A program made the position numbers and the translations under genes. Of a stretch of 64,000 nt of DNA, positions 1-12,535 are shown in pieces. The stretch is taken from NCBI GenBank assembly GCA_020284085.1, contig JACEVL010000777.1, positions 496,001 to 560,000 of the forward strand, written 5' to 3'. Source of the stretch: Aporrectodea caliginosa (lineage: Eukaryota; Annelida; Clitellata; Crassiclitellata; Lumbricidae). Positions within the stretch are counted from its first letter, which is position 1. Each line of letters begins with the position of its first letter. Under the pieces are notes generated by a model. It was not told the DNA's origin and made no database searches. It worked only from the letters and a program-made list of their open reading frames with translations.

Positions 1-1667
1 ATACAAGGGACTACATGAGAAAGACTGAGACAATGCCGGTTTTGGCGTTGCATGTAATTAAATTGTTTTGTAATTATAAACTACAACCTTGAATGTAAAC
101 TGAAACTGAAACCTGATCAGTTGCTATCAGAAGATTTCTATTGGTTTCTGCTTAATGGCTTCACAAGATTTGTTACAGTTTCATTGTATGTTCCGTAATA
201 AACATTAGCTTCCATTTGAAGTCCTGCTCGCTTCTGTGGCTTCTATTGGTTTTAGCCAGAGCTGTAGGCTAATACAATTGACAGTTTTTACTCATGGTGA
301 ACTTTTGTGATTTGGTTTAGTTGCCAAGTAGATTATCTGCATGGTGCTGTAAAACAACTGCCTTGAAAACTTAACATAATTTGTCATAATTTGTCATCAG
401 TTAGTTTCTGTTTCAGACTTAAATTCATTTGTTATGCTTTTCCAGTAAACAGTTTTGTTTCCTTTGCACTCATTGCTACATATGCAAGTTTGTGATTGTT
501 GAAAGTTTAATCTTGGTTGTTTCAACAGTAAACGAGAATGTGCAGCAATACTCGATAAGATGTGCCTATACTTACCTCTTAGTCAGGTAGTTGTTTGTTT
601 AAGAGTTTAAGAGTTTTAATATTCAAAAGAAGCACCATTTTAGACAGATTCTAAATGCTGGTGTACATTGTTCATTCCAATCTGTGATCATGTTATCAAG
701 TTTGAATACTTGCAGCTGCTTGAAGAGTGAAGGATTCAGCTTGCCTTTAAACTCTTCTTTTCTACACGGTTTTATACAGTTGCAATTTAAAAGTCTCTGT
801 GCAATGTGGCATTCTTTTATCAAATCAATTCTTCTCTTGTTATGACAGATTAGTGGAAGTGCAATGCTTCTCCAGATTATATTAGGTTGTGAGCACCACT
901 GACTCCACTGGTTCCCTGCAGCAGCAGACACCATTAATTTTGATTGACATTTGGTCACATTGCTGTAGTTAAGATAATTTATATGGTCTTCATTAAAATT
1001 TAATTGTAAATTTTACTTGGTGTAGAGCCATTGTCATACATATATTTATCCTCTAACACATAATTTCTTTTTCTTGTGTATATATGCATGTTGACGTTCT
1101 TCTATACCGGTCGTGGATGTTTTATCACCCGAGACCTTCATCACTGCACCCATTTGAATGAGCACAATTCCATTTTATGTCTCCATGTACTGGCCATGCT
1201 TTTCTAATATACAAATCTCTCAATATTGTCAGAATCGATAGTCAGTTTGACATTCTGTGTCCAGGGCTAGTATGTGGCCGTATTTGCAGTTTATCTGTCC
1301 CCCCCCCACTGGCTTATACAAAAATTATGCTGCTTTGTAAGAGAGAAAAATGTACTCAAAGGTCATTGCACAGTTACTGCGATTACATGTAATTTTTATG
1401 GAGGCACGAGCTGCAGCTGGACATCACAGCTGAGTAATCAAAACTATTTATTTCTATCTTCAGTCTTGCTGAAAACAAAATATCTACGCTTTTTGACTAA
1501 TGTTATCACTTATTCTTATGTTTGAAATAATAGAATTATCATGTTTTAGGGTAAAGATATGATTTCTTATTCACTTACACAAAGTGCTGGTTTCACTAAT
1601 GCAGTTTTTTTGGTTTTGAAAAAGTGCTTGATTTTTATGTTCTATTTTCTATTACATCAAGCATTTG

Positions 1668-1670
<3 letters not shown>

Positions 1671-1722
<52 letters not shown>

Positions 1723-1726
1723 ATCC
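1671..1726. repeat. TA dinucleotide microsatellite
   Basis: About 55 bp of nearly pure alternating T and A, interrupted once by a TTA step. It has no coding meaning; short frames that read through it are artefacts. Confidence 0.9.
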
Positions 1727-1927
1727 TTTAAGGGTTTTGTAAGTGCAGTCCTTTGTCATACCTGCACCAATTTACATGGATAGTGTGATGTCCAGTGAAA
1801 TTCAGTGGGTGCAGCTTGACCAATGTACATACTTGACAACACAGTAGTGTTTTAATAAGATTCACTTGATGGCCAGTATCAAGTTGAGAACAATTAGCAA
1901 ATGGACAACCCTTCTGACATGACCAAG

Positions 1928-2002
1928 TGCTCGTGAATAAGCTGGTGCCTTGCGCTTAGCTTTCTAGTAGCGCTTTAGAAATTTAGAGATTACGATTAAA
2001 AA
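1928..2002 (+). repeat. SINE-like 3' fragment, copy 1
   Basis: This stretch matches 27183-27263 closely. Both contain GTGAATAAGCTGGTGCC followed by GCGCTTTAGAA and end in GATTACGATT. Shorter, more diverged versions occur near 39520 and 44706. The GCGCTTTAGAA box and simple tail are typical of a SINE or LINE 3' end; the family is not identified. Confidence 0.5.
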
Positions 2003-3632
2003 AATGTGCATATTTGAACCCAATCCAGCCTTCCTCCTAAAGGACTTGTATGAGCTATTTTTCGGTTTCTTGTGCAGCTCTACAAGGACTGAGGAAGTCC
2101 GACCAATGGGTCAAATATGTACAATCATTTATTTGTCTAGCACTTGAGACTCTTGGAATACGTGTTTTTTTAAATTTATGAAAGCAGCAGGTTGATTATT
2201 GCATAAGAACTGTATGACTTAAGTGACTTGTCTGTCTCTATGCTTTCATTTATTTTGAAAGTGATGGAGACAGTTTTGCTCACCAGCAGCTGTTTGCCGA
2301 CAGCAATTGTGTAACCTCATGCCAACGTAACTACTGGGATTCATGAAAGACTGTTTAACATTGACATTATCACTTCTTGCATGCATCTGCTGCTGATATG
2401 GATTTGCTAGGTTATCTCATTTGATCATCTTCCCTAGATTATGATAGTGATGGCCTTCAGTTCCGATTCCTGGGCAAAGGAATTTGTGTTTACATGTACA
2501 CGAGGCTCAGTCCTCAAGGTACCGTACTTCAATGTAGGTAAACTCTTAATACGATCTTACCCAGCTCAAACCTAGTCAAGAGCTTCATTCATTCATCCAT
2601 GCAATGTATGACCTGCTTCTGCCATAGTGACCCTTAGGTTAATTTCTTTCTACTTTTGTGAATGATCAACTTTAATTTTCCTTGTGGATATGCCTTTTAT
2701 AAGGGATAAGTCAGCTTTTGTCCATTGCAACAGGGGTGCCAAGTACACTTAACCACCTTACCAAGTATTACTCATGTATCGGACTACATGTGCACATTGT
2801 GCAGTCCATAAAGATTTGCAATTCAATGCATTAAACTTTCCCAATCATATTTCATAGAGCTTCCAGTTTAAGGCAAAGCAAATGTGCAAATTAGTAGATA
2901 ATTTATTTAATTTATCATCTTAATGAAATGGACCCAATACATGTATTTCATAGATAGATAGATGTATGTCTACCAATTATTGCACCATTGAATCAACTTT
3001 ACATAATTCTGCTGTAGCTATCAGACTTTCTGTATCTTCTTGGCCAATTTATTTGTTTTCCAAGAAAAAACTGAGCAGTTTATTTGCCTAATTGCAAAAT
3101 CTTGTATTTTATAATGAATTTCTGATAGCTGTTTAATTTTGTGATTATTCCTATGTTTTGTTTTCTTGTGAATTGTCTTCATCTCTGCACTTCAGCTCTA
3201 GATTTGCAATTACAGATCTTTAGTCTTGAATGGTCTGGGTGTTAATCATTTTGGAAACTGATCCACGTGAAAGCCAAGATTGGTCATTGAAACATCAGAA
3301 GACTGACTTATACATGCTGTTGTACTACATTCAATTGTAATTCAGAGTATGCGCAAAGAGTATACGGTACTATTTCTCCTGATTTTTTATGAATGCTTTT
3401 GTGAGGCCAGATTTCATGGCCTCTGTGTTAGTCTCAACCTCAGGACGTCTGGCCTGGGTCTTGTGAGTTGTGGCCTAGTGAAATCAGGATGTTTAGTCAT
3501 TTAACTTCAAATCATTAAAACCAAGCACATTCAAATCGTTCAGAAAACACTAGCTGGTACCAACTGTCACCATCACCCAAGCATCAACGTGTCACTTTCT
3601 GTATTTCATTATGGCTGAAAATCTCCAATGTA

Positions 3633-5023
3633 GAGGGTGGGCCATTAAAAATGAGAACATTGCATTCAATCGTGTTTAATACAATATCAAATTGTGTTTT
3701 GAGTACATCGTAAACACCTAAATCATTCTACGATGTACTTAGTTACCAAATCAAGCTATAAGTCAGTTATTTCGTCAACTTCCAGTCATCATCTTTAAAT
3801 TTTTCAGTTAGATCAACGGTATTTTAAAAAGACAAAATTAACAGCAGATACCGTATATTCTGATTAAAAACTTGAGAATTGAAAACAATGAGGTGCTCGG
3901 AGAATGATAAAGGAATATCCTAATAAAACCTCAAGCCTTGCAAGGATCAGCCGATTGATTAAACAAATTGATAAAGATAGTACAATACGACGTAAACCAG
4001 GAAGCGGTTGCCCTAAGTCAGTTACAAAAAGACTGAACATTCAGCGCGTGAGCAAGCCGATTTGCAGTCAAGATGATGACCCCCATAGTCACAAAACTCC
4101 ACGGAAAATTGAAAGAGAAACTGGTATATCTTGGATGACAGTGCAATGTATTGTGAAGCAAGATTTACAACCTAAAGCATACAAACGCACGATGGGCCAG
4201 GTGATAAACAAAGGCTGTTAATTAAAACACATGCAACGAAATCAGCAGCTACTTGAAATGTTTCCCAATGAGAAAAGTGCACGAAGCATTTGGTTCACAG
4301 ATGAACAGACAGTTACTGTTGCCACATGAGTTAGTTCTCAAAGTGATCGCGTTTATGCCAAATTAAGAAAGAAAAGCAAATTCCAGCAACAAGACTTGTA
4401 CGTGAACATTTCAGTCGCAGCATCATGGTTTAAGTCCGTGTGTCTCGGATGGGAAAAACCAATGTAGTGTTTGTTGAACCTGGGGCCAAACTAAACAGCA
4501 AATACTATTGTGATCATGTTCTAAAAAGAGGTTTCCTTCCTGATAGTTGAGCAAGATGTAATCGTCACAATTGGACGGAATTCCTTCACACACAGCAATT
4601 AGAAGCACCATCAACTTCCTTCATCAGAAGAATGTCACCTTCATCAAACTAGATATGTGGCCCCCAAATAGCCCAGACCTAAGCCCGGTAGACTATGCTA
4701 TTTGTGGCGCCCTCCGACAAAAAGTCTACCTTCGTCGTAAATTTACAACAATAGATCAACTGAAGTTGGCCATATTCCTTTATCAATCTCCGAGCACCTC
4801 ATTGTTTTCAATTTGTTGAGGAGTTACGAGAAATGTCCCAGCGATTTAAAGACAGGAGCATTAAAGAGTGGCACAGACATTTATAAAAATTGTTGACAAC
4901 CAAGACAGATACATAGAATATAACATTTAGGAATAAATTACTTGCATTTTGACAAGAAAAAATATTAATTAAATAAATAATTCAGATTGAATGCTATGTT
5001 CTCATTTTCAATGACCCACCCTG
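3633..5023 (+). mobile_element. Tc1/mariner-type DNA transposon, degenerate
   Basis: The element is bounded by imperfect terminal inverted repeats of about 40 bp. The left end reads GAGGGTGGGCCATTAAAAAT and the right end, reverse-complemented, reads CAGGGTGGGTCATTGAAAAT. Both continue with GAGAACAT(T/A)GCATTCAAT. TA dinucleotides flank both ends (3631-3632 and 5024-5025), the usual mariner target duplication. At about 1.39 kb it is near full length for the group, but the transposase inside is broken by stops and frameshifts. Confidence 0.85.
3904..4880 (+). pseudogene. Mariner-family transposase pseudogene
   Basis: Two recognisable parts remain in different frames. The 5' part (3904-4221) encodes a helix-turn-helix region with RKPGSGCPKSVTKR and REISREIG-like text (REISRETG family; here IERETGISWMTVQCIV), the usual DNA-binding half. 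The 3' part (4571-4819) carries MWPPNSPDLSPVDY, the hallmark around the second catalytic Asp of IS630/Tc1/mariner transposases. The middle has several stops and frame changes, so no functional enzyme is encoded. The third catalytic residue is not cleanly visible in the open part. Confidence 0.8.
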
Positions 5024-5025
5024 TA

Positions 5026-6169
5026 TATTCAATTAAAAATTCTATTGTTAACCTATAACTCCCAATTAGATAATCTCTGTGAACTCTTCACTACCCAACC
5101 ACCCTCCTTTGCAGACCTGATGAATCTCACTTTTGATCACTGACAATCTACGGTAGTTGGTTGTTTATAACAAGTCCTTACTCCAAACTGCACCTTGCAT
5201 CTAGTGATCTCCCATGTGAATTTAGTAAATTCTTCAGTCATTCAACCCATCGGTCATCCACCTAGAACCAGTTACGACAAGACCCTAATCGCTTTCCACT
5301 CAAAACTAAAGCCGTACCTCCACAATCGGCGATCCGTGAAGGCTTGCAATTTTACTCCGGCAAATGCATAGCTCTGTTTGGCCCCTAAGGAACATACATT
5401 CGTGCCTCAGATTCCGATTTATGGACTGAAACTTAATTAATGCCATACATAATACAGTAAATAATACACATATACTGGGGTGTCCAGCCAATGCTAGATA
5501 TTCTCTGGCTAGAATACAAATAGTTCATCTTCAGAATTATGATCCTAGGTTTGAAGGGTCTTTAGGCTGATGCACAAACATGACCAAGAAGTTGTACCTC
5601 CACAAGGATGCTTTGTTTCTCAGCTTGCACTGGCCTTCATTTACCACTAAAAAAGGATGGCTGCGTAAAATGGCCGTTATGGCCTGCCATATCTAGCTGG
5701 GTTTGATGCTGCATAACTTCCTTGTGCTTACCGGTGTTAAATTCACTGCATGCTATTCATGTGTCGGTGCTATTGAGGTCATGTTTAGACTCTTAACAAG
5801 GTAACATAAGGAAAACATTCACAAAGACTAACAATTTAATTTAAAAGTAAAGTTTATTTACACAATGCATATACTTGTAAATTCAGAATTACTTGGAGGC
5901 AGTGGACAGAAGGGAGCATCAGCAGCTCACCGGGATATCTCATACTAGTTGAAGCCATGATATCGAAACTGCTGCGCTATGAGGTAATGAATTTCCCAAG
6001 ATCAACTATGGGCTAGTTTCCCCACTTGCGTGCAGTACTAATAAATATTACAGACAAGAGTTTGTCATACACTAATGATTTCAGTTTTTCAATTATCTTC
6101 TCCAATTATACATTATAATTATTTACGATATTGTTCATCATGCATCTGCTTATTTCAGTTGAACGACGG
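5026..6169 (-). other. NFRKB 3' UTR and downstream flank
   Basis: This stretch follows the NFRKB stop codon on the minus strand and holds no recognisable coding sequence. A minus-strand AATAAA at 5853-5858 is the most plausible polyadenylation signal, which would give a 3' UTR of roughly 0.3 kb. I see nothing else here that I can name. Confidence 0.45.
5853..5858 (-). promoter_or_regulatory. Candidate polyadenylation signal for NFRKB
   Basis: Reverse-complemented, this reads AATAAA. It lies about 310 bases downstream of the NFRKB stop. Position and exact match to the canonical hexamer are the only evidence. Confidence 0.4.
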
Positions 6170-9100
6170 TCATCTAGACTCTGTTTCTGTTGAAGAAGTG
6201 GTTGTGTTGATCTTGTCAGCACAGTCTGGATTATTTGGTTTCTGAGCCGCTACCAGCTGCTGAATCTGATTGTGGTCAAGCGACAGCTGGCCGCCACTCA
6301 CTTGAACGAGGCTCGGCATAGACGACAGGTGGCCTGGCGTCAACATCTGACCTGGATGCACATTAGCCAGGCGAATGCTTGTTGGTGGGGTTATGATCCT
6401 TGCGAAGACCGGTCCTGCCTTTGCTCGTCCACTTGGCCCAGCCATCGTTGCACCACATTTCTCACCCGACTCTACAGCAATTGACAACGACTGAGTTGTT
6501 GGATGTGTCAACAAGATGGCCGTCTGCTGCGGTTGCTTGCTGGCTGATACTGATGGCGAGATCAGTGATTTGATCAGCTGAATGTTCTGTTCAGATTTTG
6601 CATTTTGTGCCATCAGAGTTGAATGCAGATTTCCTGTCAATAACGATAAAAGCATTCTAGTTTATAAATTTGCTTTCAATTTGCTACCTAGATGCTACAA
6701 TACCTTGTTGATCACGTGCAGACATGATTAAAGTTGTAAATATGGTAGGGTAACGCTTTCCCTTAGAATAACATGAGTTTCATATATATACGCAAAATGT
6801 ATTCTTAATTAATTCATAAAAGACGATTAAATAGGCTGACAACAAGAATGGCATCTACCTAAAAATAAAGCGGGAGAGGTGACTCAGTCAAGTGTATTCA
6901 AAAAAGGCAAGTTCGTAAGCTTGACACCAAGAAAAATAAACTACGAACTGAAGCGCTTCTGAGTAGAGCACCTGAAGAAGCGCTATATAAATTCATTGAT
7001 TGATTGAAATTCTATGATTGATTGAAGTATATTACAGTCACAAGTAACCTAATTTTAATCTAAAGTAAAACTTTCTTGTATCAAAGTTCAACATATCTAA
7101 GGTTTGAAAGAATTCAAAGATATTCATGAACTGGAGTCATTTGGGAAATGAAGCATCAAAAGCAACTAAAACTAGGTTAACGGCATTGAACTGCAAGTAC
7201 ACAGCTTGACAAAGACTGAAAATTGTCTTCGGAATACGTGGCACTTCTAGATAGGCAAGTTCAGTGAATGTTTGTAAGTGTTTCAATTGCTTGGGCCATT
7301 GACAGTTATTCTATAGAACCGGACATTTGAATGCTCAAGTTCAATATACATGATGATGTCATAGTAATATGCAAAAGGCAGCAATTGTTTGCTGCTGCTG
7401 CTACTGCTGATCAGAAGAGACAGAATATCAGATCAAAGGAATTTCAAAGTTTGGTGCTGCAGTCCCAAACAAGGAAAAGCTGACCATGGCAAAACTAAGC
7501 AACACACAGGAGGCAGTTTGAGAACATGGAACAGTCAGACTACCATCTGATCTGGATCAAAGAAAAAAGTGGCCTGGCATGGTGTGGCCGGACCTTGAAA
7601 CTAAAAAAATAAATGGACAACACAAGAGTGCCACTCTCTAAGACGACATATATTATCATCAAAGAACACTGACCTGAACGAGAGGCTTGTTGCTGTAGAG
7701 CAACGTTAGTTGGCTGCTGAAGAAACATCTGTGTTCCAACGATATTTGCAAATGAAGTTACGACATTTGCCTTTCTTTCAGCATTCAGATCTGCACAGAA
7801 TAATTGCTATTTGCTTAGTGATCTGAATTGTCTTCACTCAGTAGGTCAAAACAGTTACAAAACAGAGCCACACTGACCAATGAATGTGAGAATCATATAC
7901 AAGTGTTACTGATTGCTCAGCAAGACTCACAAGGCTTCAACTCATTCCATGGCCAGCTTCAACTGCAAATATTAACATTCCTCACAGGGAATAACCAGGT
8001 AGACAATTTCCACCGAGTACCAGTTCCGAGCATTTCAATATACTATTTATCCGGATCCGGGTACGAACCGAGTACCCTTTGCTCCATATTCGAAACTTCA
8101 GTTTCACGTAATAACAAATTATAGAAATAAAGTTTGTTTACTTGTAATAACTAACTAATACATTTCAACTTTTATAAATAAATAATCAATTAAATGGACT
8201 TGACTTCCATTGTGGACTTTCAAATTGTGATTTTCTGGTGAATTATAAATGAAACAAAGTTAAGCTTATTGAACAATTTAAAATATTTTTTTGCAACTAT
8301 TTGTGTGTATAGTATTTGCCGAGGCCAATAGTTAAGAAAAACGGGATATTCGGCCTAGGTGAATGTCCTCGGTGATTTCCGTTTATTCCCTAATTCCTCA
8401 CATTATTGCAGACACTGAGAAAAGTCAGTAAAGCCCACACAAGGAAAGCATTCAACTGAGTTAGATACATAAAAAACCTACTTTTTACGATGCCTAAATC
8501 CAAACTACCATTGACACTGGATGTGTAAACTAGATGCTAACCAGCATATAACCAAAATAAGTGACTGAAAAATAGCAAGAATTATTTTGCAATGCAACAA
8601 ACAATCAGAAATCTGACTGTATTGCATAGATGATAAGGGGCTAGGTAAGTGAAACTAGGAAGCACACATGGTTGAACTCATGTACAGTGCCCTTTCCTTC
8701 GGCCTCGGCTGTGCTACGGCGCTATAGAAATCGTCTTATTATCATGGTATAGCATCTTACCAGGCACAGACTGTGGAATTGGACCAGCCATGACCAGGCC
8801 GCTCTGATCCGGTACGATGATCCGCGTCGCTTGGCTGAGAGCACCTGTTGGAATGGACATGAGCCTCATCTGGGCTCCTGCTGGACTGCCCACTCTTACT
8901 TGTTGTCCCTGAGCCCCAGTTCGCACCGGCTGCTGGCCCGAGATCATCACCTGACCATTGCCCGACACTCTAACAAGACCCCCTCTAAGCAGCCCCTGCT
9001 GAGATAACAGAGTCCCAGACTGAAGAATCTGCGACACAAGGCTTGAGGAGGCAGTCGACTTTGGCGAGTTTACCACAGTAACAGCAGGCTGTAGATATCA

Positions 9101-12100
9101 AACAAACCACTTCATAAAATTATGATAAGCTGGTGACGGAAAAATGTCAGAATTTGTTAAATTGCCATATGTCAAAATAACCCAATCTGAGTAAAATGCA
9201 ACCTCAATATAATGAGTAAGCATATGATGCTCAAAATTCACGTTATACAGAAGGTTTAGTATACTTATACTACTGAATTAGCTTAACACAACACAGGTAA
9301 AGGCTCAAATAATTATAATATCTTCGTCTATAACTACATACAAGTAAGTGAATCAGCGATACATTGACAGTAAAAATATGAATAATACATCTCAACAAAA
9401 TGAACAACAGAAAAAGAACCAAATGCCTGTACAGTACATTAATGCATGTACACGTACTGTCGTTCACTATCTAAATGAGCCATGTTAATGATTTCTGCAT
9501 GCTAACTTTGCAACATTATTGGGATCTTGATATAGCTGCACAATAAGCAAATTAGCACATAGACGGAACATGCGTTACTGAACTTTTACTCGTATCAACA
9601 TTGATATCAAATGAAAGTTCATGTACATTGATGACATTCACCTGGCTAAGAATACTGACTCCTCCTGATGTTACTGTTCCGACTGAGGCTCCAGGTACAG
9701 CTTCTAAGATTTGGCTGACTTGACCACTGCCACTGCTGCCGCGACTGATCAGCATATGTTTTCCACCAATGCTAAATGGTTTTCCGGAGGCTAGTATCGT
9801 TGCCGGTTTTCCGCCAATAAAAATGGGCTTTCCCCCGATTGGCTTAAGAATCTGGGCAGCCAGCTGTTGGCTCAGAAGAGGTGATGATGATGTTGACATA
9901 GTAACAGCTGAATCAGATTTCATCGCTGTCGATGCAGCTGAAGTACTGGACATAACCACAATCCCTGATGGATTTGACAACCCCTACAAATAAATTACGA
10001 CATATTAAGTCAATGATTCCAGTGTCTGACTTTCACAAGAATCATAAGTCTGGTAAACTAATTTATGTCATGGCTAATCTCTTTAAAATTTCACTTGGAA
10101 AAACTTTATTAAACATATCTATGTATCATTGAAATGCCATCAATCATAGCACAAACTACCACCAATAATATGAGGCAGGAAGGAGGTAGTGCAACATTCC
10201 ATCAGTGCAACCATTGGGAAATATAGTTCATACATAGTCAAAATGATAAGGAAAAGTCATTTCATTGTTCATTTGCCTAAGCATTGATCAACAGAAAAAG
10301 CCTTAATAGTGCACTAGTGCATCTATTATATGTAGCTTAACCCCTTTTCTACAACCAAGTCATTCAGGACGTGTATCATATCTTAGCAGTCTCAATACAC
10401 TGACCTGCCACAGTGTCAAGCAGGGCAGTAAAATACAGTATTACATAACTGACAGTGCCTGATGGCAACCTCCTATTGGTTGCAAAGCACTAATTAAAGT
10501 GTGTCACCTCTGCATCTCAGGTTTCAATTCCAATGCATATGAAATTGACACATGTATTGTAAACTTAACTAGACATACACAAACCTTGTAGCCTACAATA
10601 ATAGATTGCCATGGTTTGATCCTTTTTTGTCACGTTTGTAGTTCAGCTGAAAGATGACGACTCTCAGGACTAACGTTCCTTACCTTAATCATGCCTAGTA
10701 TAAGTAAGAAATAATGAAAATTTGAAAACCTGCCTCACTAGTCATAGATGTTGCAGAATTAGAGAATGTTAAACCATCTTTAAGTTCGGTTAATGTTGAG
10801 AGTGTTGTTGTGAAGGGCTTTCCAGCAGCCGTGCCAATAACTCCAGACTTTCCACTAAGCACGTTCTGTCCGACAGAGGCACCTTCAAACAGCAAAACAT
10901 TAGCAATAAAATGTGACCAGTACGACAAGTCCATCTACCGGTAATCTAATCTGAAATCTTCTACATCATTGCTAGATTGTAACATTGCACATGACATCAA
11001 TCAATGATCGCAATTAAGCAAAGTCCCATTTCAAAATCATAATCCATTTGAAAGAACAAATCGAGATCAACGAGGATCAAGAAACTTGAAGGCAGGTTAT
11101 GATCAAAAAGCAATCTGAAAAAGATGAGATTTCAGACCTAAACATCACAGAGTCAACCACAAGGATCGGAATAACTCCGTCAGTCAGTCATCAGTTCATT
11201 CTTTTGTATTCTATTCTATTTAGTCTGTCATGCATAGGCCTGACAGAATAAATAGAATAGAATTTTCTTCTAACATGCTTTATTATAACATGAATTCTTA
11301 TACAACATGGTTGAATACATGGATCCCAAATTTTTTGACCTGCCAGAGTGTCAAGCAGCTATAAACTGTTCAGCTATAAACACTGACCTCATCATAACCA
11401 AACTTCAACATAAAGCGGTTTTTGATACGTTTACCGAAGAGTGGTTTAAAGACTGATTTTAACCCATTGCCTAAAAACAGCCTATAACTGAAATGTCAGC
11501 AAATGGAGCAAAACCTAACTTTGCACCAAGTCAAAATTAATTTACAATTTCTTAAATTCTGTAAATTTACTCAAACAAGCACGCTGATGATAAAAATGTA
11601 AGTTACAGTATAACTTTAAATAATCATCAAGCTATTATACCTGACATTTGGATAACATTTGAAAGACGCTGTTGGTGCTGAATCACTCCTGTCATGAGTG
11701 GTTTGGTTGTTGATGCCGCACCCATAAGACGACTGGATGTCTGAAGGACAGCAATGGGAGAATGGGCCGAGGCACCTGGATGCTGCTGAAGAGCTTTAAT
11801 CTGATGCTGCAACTGAGATGCCGTCGATGGCAACTGGCTGGCCTTTGCTAGGTGCTGCAGAGAAACTATCTTTGGCTTGGAACTGTCTGCTTGCGAGGAA
11901 GGTGACGGGAAGAGAATAGCTTTCGACTGAGGCCAGACAATGTCTGAAGAAGTGGTGGAGGAGGAGGAGGGAGTAGAGGAGGGAGTAGAGCAAGTAGCAG
12001 AATTAGCGACAGTTTTCTGACCAGTCAGATGTGACTGAATGAGGTTGAAAGAAACTGGCTTAGATCCAGATAATAGATGATGCTGGATGCTTGAAGGAAG

Positions 12101-12535
12101 CGTAGTCACGGCAACCGGTTTCTGCTGCTGGACCAGCGATATTGTGAATGGCTTGCCAACAGATGATACTTGATGAAGTCTAACATCAACATTGGATGTT
12201 TTCGTGGGCATTGAGATAAGAGCATCACCAGCCATTGCTTTAGACATGGACGAAGGCACAGATGATGATGCTGCTGCTGCTGTTGCAGTGCTCATCGAAA
12301 TGGCCAGCCCCTTCTGGCTTCCTCCGAGAGAAATGATGTTGCCAGAAGACGACAGATAGGCTGCAACATCGTTGACACCGAGCTGTGCGTTTGCTAAAGA
12401 AGCGACAGGCATTGTGGATGAATAAGCGCCAGAGGCCTGAGATAATATGACTGAAGATGATGAGTCAACGGCTGATGATTGGACCATGAGTGTCTCCAGC
12501 AGCCTCTGAGCTGCAGTGCCTGGCTCTTTTGTCTT
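6170..12535 (-). CDS. NFRKB: NFRKB Ser/Thr/Gln-rich C-terminal tail (exons 20-25)
   Basis: Six exons, including one of 895 nt, encode about 750 residues of low-complexity sequence rich in Ser, Thr, Gln, Val and Gly. Vertebrate NFRKB ends in a tail of the same character. Short phrases such as GKPFTISLVQQQKP, GSKPVSFNLIQSHL and GGKPIFIGGKPATIL recall the vertebrate GNKPVSFL-type repeats. The last exon ends ...TTTSSTETESR. Most of the exon 21/22 junction rests on phase alone: I chose donor 10739 and acceptor 9964, but a donor at 10730 is also possible. Confidence 0.8.

Larger units (their letters stand above)
1..3630. other. AT-rich non-coding stretch, no gene recognised
   Basis: I see no open frame with recognisable protein similarity on either strand. 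The sequence is AT-rich with scattered T runs, one TA microsatellite and one short interspersed repeat piece, listed separately. It lies beyond the 3' end of the minus-strand NFRKB gene. It could be intergenic sequence or the 3' UTR or intron of a neighbour, and nothing here decides between these. Confidence 0.5.

Noticed and set aside
623..958. 111-codon minus-strand frame at the left edge.
   Set aside because: No recognisable domain, no splice context, and composition like the surrounding non-coding sequence.
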